Positions 1-11,822 of a stretch of DNA of 64,000 nucleotides are shown one piece after another. Position 1 is the stretch's first letter. Each line of letters starts with the position of its first letter. Made by a program: the position numbers and the translations under genes. The stretch spans positions 3,331,501-3,395,500 of the forward strand of contig NC_091866.1 in NCBI RefSeq assembly GCF_019399895.1. The letters are read 5' to 3'. The notes beneath the pieces are model-generated. The model searched no databases. It saw only the letters and a program-made list of their open reading frames with translations, and was not told where the DNA came from. The stretch is from Cardiocondyla obscurior (Eukaryota > Arthropoda > Insecta > Hymenoptera > Formicidae).

Positions 1-357
1 GCACCTTTTCTATCCGCTCGGTCTTTGATCCTCCTCTTCAGATGGACCATTCTCCTCTCGATTACTAACGACTCCCAAATGCGGACAACTGAAACTCCAA
101 CGCCTCTTTCGTGATTATCTCGTCTCGATTGACTCGGGGATTCGATTCTAAAATTCTACCATTGTAAAATGAGCCTTTAAACTGAATAGGAATTTCATCG
201 GAACGTTACGATTAGAATAAAGTAAAAATTATTTTTAATTAAAATTGTAAACGTAATCGTTTATTTTATTTTATTTCTCTCTTGTAAATAGCGACAGGCT
301 TTTTTATAATCGTTCCTGATTCAGTTAGGATTTACGTTCAACTATTTTACGTTTTTC

Positions 358-407
358 TAAATTAGGTATCTCGGTTTTAAATGAACAATCGTAAATTAGG
401 TATCTCG
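358..407. repeat. 34-bp-spaced direct repeat (2 copies)
   Basis: The 16-mer taaattaggtatctcg occurs perfectly at 358-373 and again at 392-407, an offset of 34 bp. A partial third copy (gtatctcg) follows near 425-432. This is a short local tandem duplication in AT-rich DNA, and no function can be assigned. Confidence 0.8.
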
Positions 408-2143
408 TAAGTAAATAGTCGATAGTATCTCGTTGGATCTCGACATTTTTCTTATAAAAAAAAAAAAATACCCAAACAACTATTAACCACGTAAGTTTTC
501 GTTGCATCTAGCGAGACGACTCGCGCGAGTAACTTTTCGCAGGCGCTGCGCTTTCTCGTTCCTTGCGGAGAAATAGCGGCCGGCGGGACTTATCTCGTTT
601 AAGTTTCCCCGGGTTACGTGGAATCGCGGATCGTGCCCGCTCTTCCCTGTTCGTCTTTACCCCCGCCGAGCGTTTTGAGGGCGAAACTCGTTTCGTCCGC
701 TTATATCCTCGAGAGCAAAGTGCCGCGGGGAGAATGTGCATCTGTGTGAGCGCGCGAATGTGTGGATGAGGGTGGCTCTCTGGATGCGAGTTACGGGTGC
801 CTGGCGAGCTGCTTGATGTCGGCCAATAGTTCATATGCCGAGTGTCATAGACTACGTGACCGGTTTGACAAAAGTTAGCTTGAAAATTCGGAGACGCGCG
901 CATTTATTTCGCGGCCCATCTCTCGCGAGATTATACCCTTGCACGCGTTTCCCTTCACTTCCCCCTTTTCCCCCTTCTTCTCTATCATCCTGCGAGATAG
1001 CTCGATCGAACTGGATATGTATGGAAATTGAATATAAATTGTTAGGAACGCAATCTCAATTTTTTGCTATTATCTGTACCCTTTCGTACAAGGGTACCTT
1101 TCGCATTTTCAGGGAAATCATCTTTTGCATTATTCCATTTGTATCTCATTTAGCTTTTTATATCACATATCGTATTTAGTGTATGATTGATATTATTCCG
1201 CATTGGACGAATTTTTAATCCACAATTCTGAATTTAACTCGTCAAAGGAAAGATTTTTCTCTTTATACCTTTTTTTTTTTTTTTCTTTTGTTGTACTTTT
1301 AAGAAGAATGAATTAAACCGTCAGTGATAATGTCGCAGAACCGCAGCGAAATTATTTTAATTTTACCTTCGCAGTCGATAAACATTTCTTGGGGCGGGTT
1401 ATTCTTTTTGTATAATTGTAGTCTTAATCCGCCTAAGTCGAGAAACCCAGTTTGCCGAGACACTCTACGTGCTAATCCTTATTTTCCTTTTGCTTTCTCT
1501 CTTTTCGAATTACTCGATTTTTATCCGCGAAAAATCGAAAGCTGAACGCATAGTCAGCGTATTAAATATTTTATATTAGGAATTTATTTAGCGCAAATTT
1601 TGCTTTAATAATATATAATGCAATTAATAATTAAAAAAAAAAGTTTACGGTATGTGGAAAAAACGAGAAGTTGATAAAATTAAATATGAAATTATTCGGT
1701 ATATTTTATATTCGCTGAAGCACTCCGTATTATCTTTATTGTTTAGTCGAACGGTATCGAGCACAATCGTGAATCGTATTTCGTGTTACCGCAAGTTAGC
1801 GAGCTAAATGCGTCGTCTAGACGGATTGTACTCTCGTTTCCGCATGCGGTTAAGATATTTTCACGGGCGCTAACGTATCGTTCGTCCATTGAAGTTTACC
1901 TTCCGCGCCGGATCCAGATTTGATTAATTACCCGGAAGCGTGAGAGTTGTTACCACGGTAAGCCGCTTACACTCGACTTTCGATCCTAAAACTTTGTTTC
2001 ACTCCAGCAGCGAGTATCTAACAGTTTGCAATGCCACGACGTAAATCGCGGTGATAGTTATCAGTAATTGTTGGTCTTAGTTATTTATCGCGTGTTTGGA
2101 ATTAATTGGAAAATTTAAAGCTTAAACAAAGAAGCCGGGAAAT
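408..2143. other. Noncoding stretch, no gene recognised
   Basis: A CpG-denser block covers about 500-960; the rest is AT-rich. There is a T15 run at 1270-1284. Open frames here are Arg/Ser/Phe-rich and resemble no family I know. Confidence 0.6.
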
Positions 2144-2182
2144 GAGAAAGAAAAAGAGAGAGAGAAAGAAAGATAGAGAGAG
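2144..2182 (+). repeat. GA-rich purine tract
   Basis: An almost pure A/G tract made of GA and GAAA units, interrupted by a single T. It is a degenerate microsatellite, one of many purine/pyrimidine tracts in the window. Confidence 0.8.
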
Positions 2183-2572
2183 ACCTTGAATATTAACTTT
2201 TAGTCCAGCAAATTGCCCTTTTTCGACGAACCGTTCTCGCAAGCGTCCCGGAATTCCGGAAGTATCAAATAATTATGAAAATGAAAAATTTACATTAAAA
2301 CTTTTGAAGAATTTAACGCGAGACGCGAATATGCAAACGCGATACAATCTTCTCCTTCCCGCAATAGTCGAACAATCAGGTCCTCTCATCAACATTTACG
2401 ATCGGTTTTACATCCTTGTAATCTACAGGCAATTAACCCCCCGCGGCTTCTGTTTCCGTCCGTACCGAGTCAAGAGCCTCTCCTCCCTTCCGCGCCCGAT
2501 TTTTCTTCGCGCTAATCCGGTTACTTCGATCACGGATCTTTCTGGCTTTTCCTCGGCGCCTCCTCCATACCG

Positions 2573-2671
2573 GGGATTGATAATTCAATTAGACGGTTCA
2601 CACAGTTGATTTAACTGCCGGGTCTTTCCGTGCTACCGCTCTCCGGCATTGGGATTCACAATTCAATTAGA
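2573..2671. repeat. 21-bp imperfect direct repeat, 78-bp offset
   Basis: Positions 2573-2593 and 2651-2671 match at 19 of 21 bases and share the core aattcaattaga. Each copy holds a CAATTA homeodomain-type core. Whether this is a regulatory motif pair or a chance duplication cannot be told from one sequence. Confidence 0.6.
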
Positions 2672-4878
2672 AGTTAAACGCCGGTAGCTCTGTACAAGGT
2701 ATCCGAGTTATCCTCTACAACTCTGCGGCGCGCACCCCACCCTTTTGCCTTCATCGCTTCTTCCTTTGCCGTTTCTCTTCCTTCTCTCTCCCTCCGCCGG
2801 GCGGTACACACGGGAAACAGTCAAATCGATCTCATAATCTGACTCGGCGCGTCTTTGTTCCACTCCGATAAAGCATACGGCTTGAATAAATAATAAGACG
2901 GAGAGTCGCCTGAAAGGGACCTCTTTTGTAATCGGGAATTACGCTCTGATCACTTTGCCACGAGAATCTTTTTCGTCGGGACTCGATGAATTTTTAACCC
3001 GCCGATTTTATTTTATTTCTATGATTGTCGCGGAAAAGTTTCGAGCGTTTCACGAGAGATCGAATGTCAGAGGGAATCGTTATAATAACTTAAAGACGAA
3101 GGATATAATATTCAAACGTGAGGCGAGAATGAAAAAGTCATTACATTTGAGACAGTTTTATTGGTTATTCGGAAAATATATTCACGTCGCATCTGAGGAT
3201 AATAAGATTATTGTTCGAAGTATTTAAAACCACTTTTACCGTTTATAAAAAAAAAAAAAAAAGAAATAAGGGGGGGGAATAAAAAAGAATTAAAGTCGTT
3301 TGCTAGTCAGTTTTGTATGCTTCGACGGGCTTCATTATGCGCTTGAATTTATTCCTTTTTAAATTCAATATGGTAGGCATCACCACAAGCAGTCTATAAA
3401 TCAATGAGCACTCAGACGCGGTTGCACATTTAACATCGGTTCTGCGGTCGTCGAGCTTTTGTATTTAGCGTGCAGAAAATGCGCTTGAGGTCCGATCCGA
3501 GCTAAGGGTACGTAAGAGGACCCCGACGCGGCGCGGTCGTGCGCGCATCGAGATTTATCTTAATGAAGCTTTCGGGCCCCACGATCGTGCATACCGCGTC
3601 GTGCCGCGACCCTAGACTTAGCGGTATTCGCTCACTCCGCGGCGTCCGTTTCGCGGTGTTCCCTCGTAATGAATGACATATAACTGTGTCGTCGCGGAAT
3701 TCCGCCTCGCGAGAGCGCCGCGCACGAGCTATCGCCGATCGTAAACGCCGGGATGTCGAAATCGATCGGTGATTCACCGCCGATTGTCCTTCAGCGACAC
3801 GGGGAATCGCGACGGAAATGCGGGATTTTTCAGCGGCATTTGTCAATCATCTTGGCACGCTTATTTTTTGTTCCTTCAAACCGTACAATTGTGCGCCTCG
3901 CGTTGAAATTTATATGACATTAATCTACATTTAGTCGCACGTGTGCTAATAAGATTTGCATCGATTAAAACCAATTTTAATAAAATTGAATTTCAGAGAA
4001 TTTATTATTTAGAAAGTTAAAATTTTTTTTCCTTTTTTTTTTCAAGTAGTTATTTTTACTTTAGCGTTAATTTGCCGTACCGCAATAAGTCGATAATTTC
4101 GCTGGTGTTAACGGTCCCTTGGTAGATTCATTACTATATTGTGTTTGCGATTATAAATGATCACGTTAATGGTCTTGACTTTCGTTTATGCGAACCATGC
4201 TGTTGTTAAAAGTGATGCCGATGATAGTGCGAGGCCGCGTGGAAAGTAACGCACAATGCATCCGTGGAAATTGACAATCGGGTCCGGCGTGCACTTAATT
4301 ATACTTTACGTCGCTGTAGACGCTTGTAACAAGGCGAGTTAATCAAAATCATTTGTGTCACTGCACAAATGGCTTTCATCTGCGAGCTCGTACGACCGGT
4401 TTATCGTCAATAGGAAACTTCCTGAAACACCGCGTGATTCGTCTGTGAAGCATGCCATTAATGCCGGCATGCCGCATAAACGGAATTTGCAAATTGGCAA
4501 TACCGCTGCTAGTAACGTAAATCACTAATTTTCTTCGACCGCTTGAAAATAATCCACGCGCGACACACGTTCTTATAATTAGAATGAGAATTTTGGATTT
4601 ATACAAGAGACGATATTTTTTTTTAATAAAAATTTATTTGACAGTAATCGTAAAATTTGAATAATTAGATATTAAATACACAGAGCCGGAATAAAATGTC
4701 ACGTAATTAACTTTTTTTTTTCTAAATTAAATTAAATTAAATTTTTGTAATTTTTAAAAATATATATTTCCGTAATAATCGCGTTTTTCTGCAGTCGTAA
4801 TATTTTTTCTTTTTTTTTTTGCGTTAAATAAGAAATTGCAATTAATTCCGTACATTTGACTTGATTGAAATTATTAAA
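2672..4878. other. Noncoding stretch with CpG-dense block
   Basis: An A16 run followed shortly by G8 lies at 3247-3277. A CpG-dense block covers about 3480-3810. AT-rich sequence with T-runs follows to 4.86 kb. No gene is recognised. Confidence 0.55.
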
Positions 4879-5184
4879 TTAAGATGCATATGCACGTGAC
4901 CTAATTAGACTCGCGCTCAGTTTGCCTGTTCGTGTAATTTCGAGATAGGGTACATATGGAACCTCTGGAGGATGTACAAATTTCCATGTAATATGCATTT
5001 TAATAATGTCTTCAAATATCGATATTACGCCACGTGAGTCGCGCTTGGCCGGGCTTGGTACATAAATCCGAAACATTACGCGTCGCTTGACCGCCTCGGA
5101 AATAAATTGTCGCCGCCTATACTTGCCGTTGCTATCGGCATTAATCGCGACGGGCGCGTCGTCGCCAATTACGACGATATTCAC
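4879..5184 (-). other. Unverified open frame (~101 codons), no family recognised
   Basis: This minus-strand frame has balanced composition (not the Arg/Ser bias of its neighbours) and runs about 100 codons to a TAA. It opens with GTG rather than ATG; the first in-frame ATG is internal. It lies beside the 22-bp palindrome and the possible exon at 5262-5338, but the reading frames do not join across a short intron. It matches no family I recognise. It could be conserved noncoding DNA or simply chance, since several frames of this length are expected in a window this size. Confidence 0.12.
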
Positions 5185-5191
5185 ATTAATA

Positions 5192-5213
5192 CGTAACTCG
5201 GTACCGAGTTACG
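5192..5213. repeat. Perfect 22-bp palindrome
   Basis: The left half cgtaactcggt is followed at once by its exact reverse complement accgagttacg, centred on a GGTACC site, with no spacer. A perfect 22-mer palindrome is expected about 0.015 times in 64 kb of random sequence. It could be a dimeric transcription-factor site, a cruciform, or chance. Confidence 0.9.
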
Positions 5214-5261
5214 CGGATGCAATCGACGTCGCTAATCGTCCGTGAAAATACCGGTACTTAC

Positions 5262-5338
5262 CAGTCTCCCTCGCCCGCGACATATTTCACGAATCCCGAC
5301 AGGTTGACGGACACGTCAACGAACTCGAACCGGTCTAT
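5262..5338 (-). other. Possible internal coding exon (minus strand)
   Basis: Read on the minus strand, a pyrimidine-containing stretch ends in ...caaatag. It is followed by 77 nt open in one frame, which ends at a consensus donor gactg|gtaagt. The predicted peptide includes FEFVDVSVNLSGFVKYVAG and has balanced composition; I cannot assign it to a family. In-frame stops lie just outside both proposed splice sites, as expected for an exon, but also what random sequence would show. An alternative acceptor four bases downstream gives a 73-nt exon. No partner exon was identified, so this is a hypothesis only. Confidence 0.2.
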
Positions 5339-6958
5339 CTATTTGAAAAGATTCGACTAGATAGAAAGTGTGACGGTTGCGTAACCGCGTAATATCAAAC
5401 TTGATATATTATCTTTTCGTATCGTAACAAGCGGACACCTGCGGCCTATTTCGTAAGTGATAGATGAGCTAATAAATCAAATCAACGATCTGTCTATTTG
5501 AAGGAATTTAACGATATGACGACGTAGATTGCTAATTATCAAATTTTCTTCGCAACATTATGGAATAAGATAAAACTAGGATTTTCTGCTATTTATTTTA
5601 ATGTAATAATAGAACGGAATTTTCTTACTATCAAATGCGGTAATTATACCTATTGTAACGTTATCAGATTCAGAGTGCGACTAGAGAGTCTATTATGGTT
5701 TACGAACGTGTTCGTCTAATTGTCGTCGTAGATTATTCGTACTTGCCGGCTTCTTATAAGCCCTTTGCTACGCGATCGTCGTCTGACACGCATTCGACCG
5801 AACACCGTTATGATACACACGCACCTTTTGTCGCGCCGTGAGAAACGCAAGATGCAAGCGCACGCAGATTGCACGCGTAATATTGAACCAAGCGAGACAG
5901 CCGCACTTTTGTCTCGGATTCTTTGATATACGGGGTGCTCGACGGGAAAGTCTCGAGTATTAATTTAATCGGACACGTATAGACGTGTATTTGATACGAA
6001 TAATATTGAATAAAATATTTAATAAAGGTTATTAATAAAAAATAATTCAATATCTACCTGTCGACTTGTATAGAGCAAAATGTATAAAATATTAGTGAAT
6101 ATGTTTCGAACAATTTATGAAATTGATGAATATAAATTTATGTACGTCTAAAAAAATCAGTAGATGTCGATTTCGGTCTTGGGTGGAAAGGAAAAATAAT
6201 TATGTAAAGCCATTTTGATTGTATAATCTAGATTACGTAATTATTTCTTTGAATCGGAACGCGCCACTCATCGATTTTACCGAAGGATCGATGAACGATT
6301 TAGATACACCGTGTAGATCTGCCTTGTATATCTGTTTGCTTGCTCGTTTGCGAGAAGAAATACGCGACTTTGTGCAGCGCCGGCTTCGCGTACTCAGATG
6401 CGCATATAAGGCACCATTGTCTTCGATGACTGGTGATATTATTTTGCTTTAAAGATCGAAGCCTCGCCGACAAGTCATGGTCGTTTTTGATTCCGCTATC
6501 GATCGGCATAAGTTCTCAATAAAAAAAAAAATTTGATTAAAAAGAAAACTAATAAAAAAAAAAAAAAATTAGAGCGTTTTTTAGCAAGATTTATTCACGT
6601 TAATTAAATGCTATGATTTTTATATCAAGTCAAGTTAAATTAATGTCCGTTCGTATACGTAGCAATTCTCATTTAATAGTTTCTTGAGCTGAACAGTGGA
6701 GCAAGTAAGCGGTGCTTATGTATTTTTTTTCTCTCTCTCTCTCTTTTTTTTTTAATACGAAATGTAATACAAGGTTTCAAATACAACAAAGTAACCTTCT
6801 TGGAAACAATATTCCGTGCTAAACAGTCCCCGTGAAATATTCGAGAAAGTCTGCTCCCTACGTGCTCGAGGCGTGCGACGAATTTCTCTTTGTGCATTCG
6901 GATTTATTGTTCGTAATCTCGCGCCGTAAAAACGCGCGGCGAAGTGAAAAACGGAAGT
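5339..6958. other. AT-rich noncoding stretch
   Basis: Contains scattered A/T homopolymers (two A-runs near 6520-6570) and a short CT microsatellite near 6731-6742 followed by a T-run. No gene or RNA structure is recognised. Confidence 0.6.
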
Positions 6959-7195
6959 TTAAGGGCCCGATAAATCATAGTTTGGGGTTCTAAATTTCGG
7001 GTTTAGGATTTTGCGTTCGTGGTCGCGCATTACCTTTCCGGCGTTTTGTTGCACGGAGGCGGCAGTTTGTTGTGGAGAGGCGAGGGAAGAGAGGGACTCG
7101 TAAAGTGAACGTAAATTTTCAACGTTTAGGCCGACCGACAATCGATTATTACTTTGTGCTCGCGCGGATGCTCCAGCAAGAACGATAAACTACGA
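6959..7195 (-). other. Unverified open frame with internal donor-like site
   Basis: This minus-strand frame of about 78 codons has balanced composition. Its first residues are hydrophobic and small (FIVLAGASARAQ), resembling a signal-peptide end, and an internal aaag|gtaatg near 7033 could act as a donor. There is no ATG and the upstream acceptor is weak. No family is recognised, and it is probably chance. Confidence 0.1.
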
Positions 7196-8086
7196 ATGGT
7201 CCTCGCGAAGCGACGCCTTTTAAAGTGCTATAACTCATTCCCACCTTCTTTCTTCTCTTTCGGTTAATTCCAGAATGCGTAACGTGCGTCGGTTTAATTC
7301 CGGCTATTATTTTTAATGCAAATTTTACGACAACTTTTTTTCTTCTATTTTTTTTTCTTTATTGCAAAGTGTCCGTCTTGCGATCGAAGATTTTTCAAAA
7401 ACGCAGAGGCGATATAACGAAAAAAAGAATTTATGCAGAATATTCCTTTATTCATGTTTTCCACGGCGGTATCAATTTAAATTTTGTTACGCTTATATCT
7501 CGAAATCATTTCGATGGGTTAACATGCGATGAGAAAGGAATGATCCGTTTGGAAAGAACAGATTCTTTTCTCTCCGAAGAAATCGCGGTAAGGGGAATCG
7601 AAAACAGGTTCCTACATTCTAAGAGAACGGCGTGATTCGACTTCGTGGGTAGCATTGGTCCTTCGAATCCGGGAGCTGAATGCGAGAGGGCAGGTCCTTA
7701 TAATGAAGCGATAGAATGCGAAAAATATTCGAGCACGACAAGCTCGTACTTCTCGTAGAATCGTAAAAAGGCGGTCATCGTCGAGTGAAAGAAAGAGGCT
7801 GCTACAAGTAAACGATAAAGTTTCCGAAAAGTTATTCACTGTTAGTAACAGACTTTCGTCGACACATTAGCGTCCAGCAAATGATGCTTATACGTTCGAT
7901 ACATTTTTTTTTTCTTTTCTAAACGTGCCGCAGGTACGCTAAATTATTACGAATATATATAAAAATCCCCCGTCTTTAATATCGTACTCAAAGCATAATT
8001 TTTTTTTTTTTAATATTTCTTGCTAATATTAAAGATTCTAAAATCTATCTAAAATCAATCGATCAATAGTTTCGATGAAGGAATTA

Positions 8087-8344
8087 CTATCGATCATTTC
8101 GGTGGCGTCGGGGCGTCGAGATTTTCGACAGATATGTATCGCGCGCGTGAGAGAGATAGTTTTTTTCATCACGCGGGAGGTTGCCGAAGGTGATCGCGGA
8201 TGACGAGTGACGTTCGCACGGGAGGTAGGTAGGGGTGGGTGGCGGTTTAGAGCCCGACGGGGACGTAGAGGCATTCATAGAAGACGATTTGCGGACCGGG
8301 CTCTGGATCTTCGGTACCTTTTTACCCTTTTCCCTCGGCGGCAT
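8087..8344 (-). CDS. Possible N-terminal coding exon, basic Ser/Pro-rich protein
   Basis: On the minus strand an ATG (8342-8344) with G at -3 opens an 85-codon frame. It starts MPPREKGKKVPKIQSPVRK and continues Ser-, Pro- and Lys-rich, with a low-complexity, disordered look. Upstream on the same strand lie about 350 nt of pyrimidine-rich, CpG-rich sequence, including a C-rich run whose complement is a strong G-quadruplex motif. That resembles an insect 5' UTR or promoter. The real coding part could be shorter, ending at an unseen donor. The opposite strand carries a longer Arg-rich frame (8207-8719) that looks like a composition artefact. I do not recognise the protein; a random frame remains possible. 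Confidence 0.25.
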   Translation of the reverse strand: MPPREKGKKVPKIQSPVRKSSSMNASTSPSGSKPPPTPTYLPCERHSSSAITFGNLPRDEKNYLSHARDTYLSKISTPRRHRNDR

Positions 8345-8372
8345 CGCGGTCGGGAGAGGGCACGAAGGACAA

Positions 8373-8408
8373 GGGGGAGCGGGGTGGGGAGGGGGGGAGA
8401 AAAGGGGG
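8373..8408 (+). other. G-quadruplex motif
   Basis: Five G-runs of 5, 4, 4, 7 and 5 are separated by loops of 3, 1, 1 and 6 nt. This far exceeds the usual G3-plus, loop 1-7 rule. It sits about 30 nt upstream of the minus-strand ATG at 8344, with the G-runs on the strand opposite that frame. Confidence 0.85.
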
Positions 8409-8522
8409 ACCGGAAGAACTGGAGAGTGTTATTAGCGAGTCGACCCTGGCGGCTGCCACGACGGACCACACACATCGTCGCGTCGCGAAAAGGGAGAAGC
8501 AGAAAGATAGCGAGAGGTCGAA

Positions 8523-8627
8523 AGGGAGATAAAGAGAAAGAGAGATGGCGAGGAAGAATAGAAATGCGAAAGGAAAGGAGGAAAGACGACGCGAGAGATA
8601 AAGAGAGAGGAAAGAGAAAGCGGCAGA
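8523..8627 (+). repeat. GA-rich, CpG-containing tract
   Basis: A degenerate GA/GAAA-rich tract with interspersed CG dinucleotides. It produces the Arg/Lys/Glu-rich frame on the plus strand and a TC-rich stretch on the minus strand, which would be 5'-UTR-like if the minus-strand exon at 8344 is real. Confidence 0.7.
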
Positions 8628-8719
8628 CGAACGTCCGCGACTGTTGCGTGGTCCTAAACCTTGTTCCTTCCTTCATTCTTACGTCAGCTGCCTTGAACAC
8701 GGCGGACCTATCGGAATAA

Positions 8720-10021
8720 TAATGTGGGCATCGTTATTACAAATAGTCCAAGGGATTTAATAACGCGAATTAAATAGTTTTCGTCGGCGTGTTAAATATA
8801 AAAAAAAGAAAAAGGAATGTCTGCGAAACTTACACGTTTCTTCCATATAAACTTCCAATTCGTTTCAAGTTGAATTTTTCATGCAAATTAATTTATTTCT
8901 TGCTTTTCGGATCACAGTTTTAATTATTTGTTCAATATGTACATGAGAAAGTTACGATCAATATTAGTGAACGTTAATTAGCAATAATTGAAATATCGCA
9001 ATATCACGATATATTTAATAAGTTTACATTCTGGTAATTATATGCAAATACAATATTTTTTATTAGGATTTTTAATCGGGAAATATTTTTGTTATTAACT
9101 GATGACAATTTTAGATAAAAAAAAAGTATGTAACTACTGCAGGAATAATGTTAAAAAAAAAAAAATATTTATAGAGTTATTATCGAAACTTAATTATAAT
9201 TATAAGAACGTAGGTTTACTTCTTCGTGACAAAATGCCTTCTCGTGACGAAATGCTACCATATGCGTGTCTATATGAAGATGTACCATTATACACCCTTT
9301 TCACGGATGCCCGTTACGTTTTATGTCTTTATTCCGCGCCGCTGTCGATCAAGATGAGAGCGCTCATGCGACGAAATGCACGAGAGACCTTTCCGTGAAT
9401 TCTCACCGTTTATTCTGATCCGTATCTCAATTGCTGCATCTGCAATTGCAGAAAAAGGTGTAAACGATTAATAAATGGACTATTTGAGAAATATTCTGTT
9501 ACCTTATAAGACAACGTAGGGAATTAGTAAAAGCAGCTGCTAGGAGTGTAATTAACATAATGTAAAATAATTAGAATTTGGCAATTATTGAATTAATAAT
9601 TTTCGATTATTTAACTGTTCAAGTAAAAAGATTGCTTTGGATCGAATCTGGCCTTTAAATTTCAAGAGCGTTAAAGTGCAATACATTTATTCACGTTTGC
9701 AACGCCAACTCGCATTTCCATTCAACTTGGCCCCGCGTAGTAAACCACGAACGACGGTGCCGGGCTGTACGTTTGTCGCGCGGCACCGTAAAACCGCAGG
9801 GTAATGTAGGAAATTTTCGGTGCGGAGTATTACTAAGTAATTTGTTCTTTCTTCAGCCTCGCGTGGCGCGGGTAGGACAGGGCGAACGGGTGAAAGACAG
9901 TCCACCGCGTTGCAATTCACCGCAATATACGCTCCATTCTTATAGCGCGAAAGGAACTTACGCTCTTTCTCTTTCCTCCTCGACGTGACCGCCAGGTAAA
10001 TCCTTTTCTTCGTACCTTCGT
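8720..10021. other. Noncoding stretch, no gene recognised
   Basis: AT-rich to about 9.7 kb, then CpG-richer. A 157-codon minus-strand frame (9687-10160) has no ATG start at its listed beginning and runs through the complement of the C11 run. I treat it as a composition effect. Confidence 0.55.
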
Positions 10022-10032
10022 CCCCCCCCCCC
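10022..10032 (+). repeat. C11 homopolymer
   Basis: Eleven consecutive C residues, unusual in a window where long homopolymers are otherwise A or T. Length is likely variable and prone to sequencing error. Confidence 0.9.
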
Positions 10033-10521
10033 TGCTCTTCGCGGCTCGCGGCCACCGACGATGAAGAGCAGGTAATTAAAGCGGACAATGTCTTACACGT
10101 GGTATTAAAGATCTGCGAAACCCCCCGCGTGGCGAGAAATGCGATAGCGGGCAACTGCAAGTTGATTCCTTAATAATTCTAATGACATCAATATTTTCAC
10201 GATAATCTAACTTTTTTTTTATATCTTTTTTTTATTCAAAAATTGCGTACATAAGTTGCGAACTCCCACGGCCACCTTGATTAATTAAAACTTTACATTT
10301 ACATCAATAGTCTTTATTTCTATAAATTTATTTTAATAGTAAAATTAATTCCTTCATTTACAATTCGCGTGCTAAAGCATTTCCAGTTCGAAATAACGTT
10401 GGTGCGTATGTAGAAATTTTCGATAACACGTACAAATTCCGCATGTCAAGTCATTTTGTTGTACCTCCCCAAAAAAAAGTTCTTTTTTTTCTGCACCAAA
10501 ATGGAAGTGCTGGAAACTTTT

Positions 10522-10546
10522 TTTGACCCCGTGCAACGGGGTTAAA
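10522..10546 (+). other. 11-bp stem, 3-nt loop hairpin
   Basis: The arm tttgaccccgt pairs with acggttaaa-type sequence across a gca loop: 11 pairs, one of them G-U, with a GC-rich core of six pairs. It is embedded in A/T-rich sequence with a T-run directly before it. It looks like a stable RNA or cruciform hairpin, and nothing nearby shows its role. Confidence 0.7.
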
Positions 10547-11207
10547 GTGAATTCCATTTAAAAGTACCCATTTAAAGGCGCGAAACAAAGTATAAAAAGA
10601 AACGCTTGGACGCTCGTTGATAATTTTGCATGCGCCGTCATGAGTGATTTTTTATTCGCGTTTTTTTTTACGGTTTTTTTATTTTAATAACTTTCGTATA
10701 TTATGACAAATATATAAGAATATTGATCGTTTTAGAATTACCTTCGCATATTTATTTAATTTATTTTCAAAAATATATCCAGTTTATTAGACAATTGGCA
10801 CTGTAATGTGGATAAATTGGAATTGAACTCGAGAACAGCAAAGTCACGCTTTACTAGTAAATCTCTCGCCACTATTAGAGATCAGCCATTAAGATCTGAA
10901 TGTCCTGAACGACATCGCTTCTTGCATTTAGATCGGAATCGTTCGAGCTTGCGGAATATTTCGAAGCGAATAGACTCGTTCGAAGGGAAGACGAGGTCTC
11001 TTCCATTTCTCTTGAAAAGGCGAGGGGCGGTATTCGTGTCTGAATTAGATTATAGAACAACGGGGCAATAGGAGAAAATAAACGAAAAAGTTATTTAATC
11101 GGATAATAGAACTTTTAGAAGTTTCTTTATATACATTTGTACGAAATTTAAGAAATTTATTTCGCGTATTTTAGATTTTTATCATTTCGCGTACCCCGTT
11201 TCTTCAG
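10547..11207. other. Noncoding stretch with TATA-like string
   Basis: A tataaaaag string lies near 10591, followed by AT-rich DNA. No transcription-start or coding evidence supports a promoter here. Confidence 0.4.
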
Positions 11208-11284
11208 GCAGCTCCGGAATAGTGAGCTCTTATAGTATACTTAATACACACATATACGAACATGCACACACGGGCACGGGTCAG
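11208..11284 (+). other. Possible short exon
   Basis: A good acceptor (ccccgtttcttcag) precedes 77 nt open in one frame and ending at ggtcag|gtatat. The encoded peptide begins SSGIVSSYSILNTHIY and matches nothing I know. The other two frames contain stops. The acceptor is strong and the donor is moderate. Confidence 0.12.
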
Positions 11285-11819
11285 GTATATCGCGACCCGC
11301 TTTCGAGAGTACAGGGGTTAAGATCTCGCCGCTGCCCCCGTGTATCTCCTTCTTCCTTTTTCCCCGTCCGTACGTCGGCATATTTCGGCTACACGTATAT
11401 ACTCGAAATACGAGAGACTGGCCTTATAACCCTTCGCACACCGTATAGAAGAGTGATTGGGAATGTCGCCGCGGAATCTCGTTTGCGTGCGCGAAACGCG
11501 CTTCCCAGGGAGGACCGTTTCGCGGAACGAATTTGATTTAACTCGGTGCTGGCCTGCGCTTTATGGGTCCCCGGCGAGCTTTCGGGGATAAAGCCGGATA
11601 AGAGAGCGGCCGCAATGGCGCATCCGCTCATTTTGCAGCCTGGCACCAATCGTTCTCACTTAGAATACTAAGTTCGAGATTCTTGAAACTACCGTACGTT
11701 CGTTAAATAAATGGATGTGACGACAGGAAATTATTGATTCTAGAAATGTTATCTTAGAATTTATCTTTGTTAAAATAATATCAATATAATGTGTAATTTT
11801 TTAAAAAGATAAGAGCATT

Positions 11820-11822
<3 letters not shown>

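Noticed and set aside
8207..8719. 170-codon plus frame
   Set aside because: Arg/Lys/Gly-rich throughout because it reads a GA- and CpG-rich tract.
9687..10160. 157-codon minus frame
   Set aside because: No ATG at its listed start; it runs through the complement of the C11 run; no recognisable domain.
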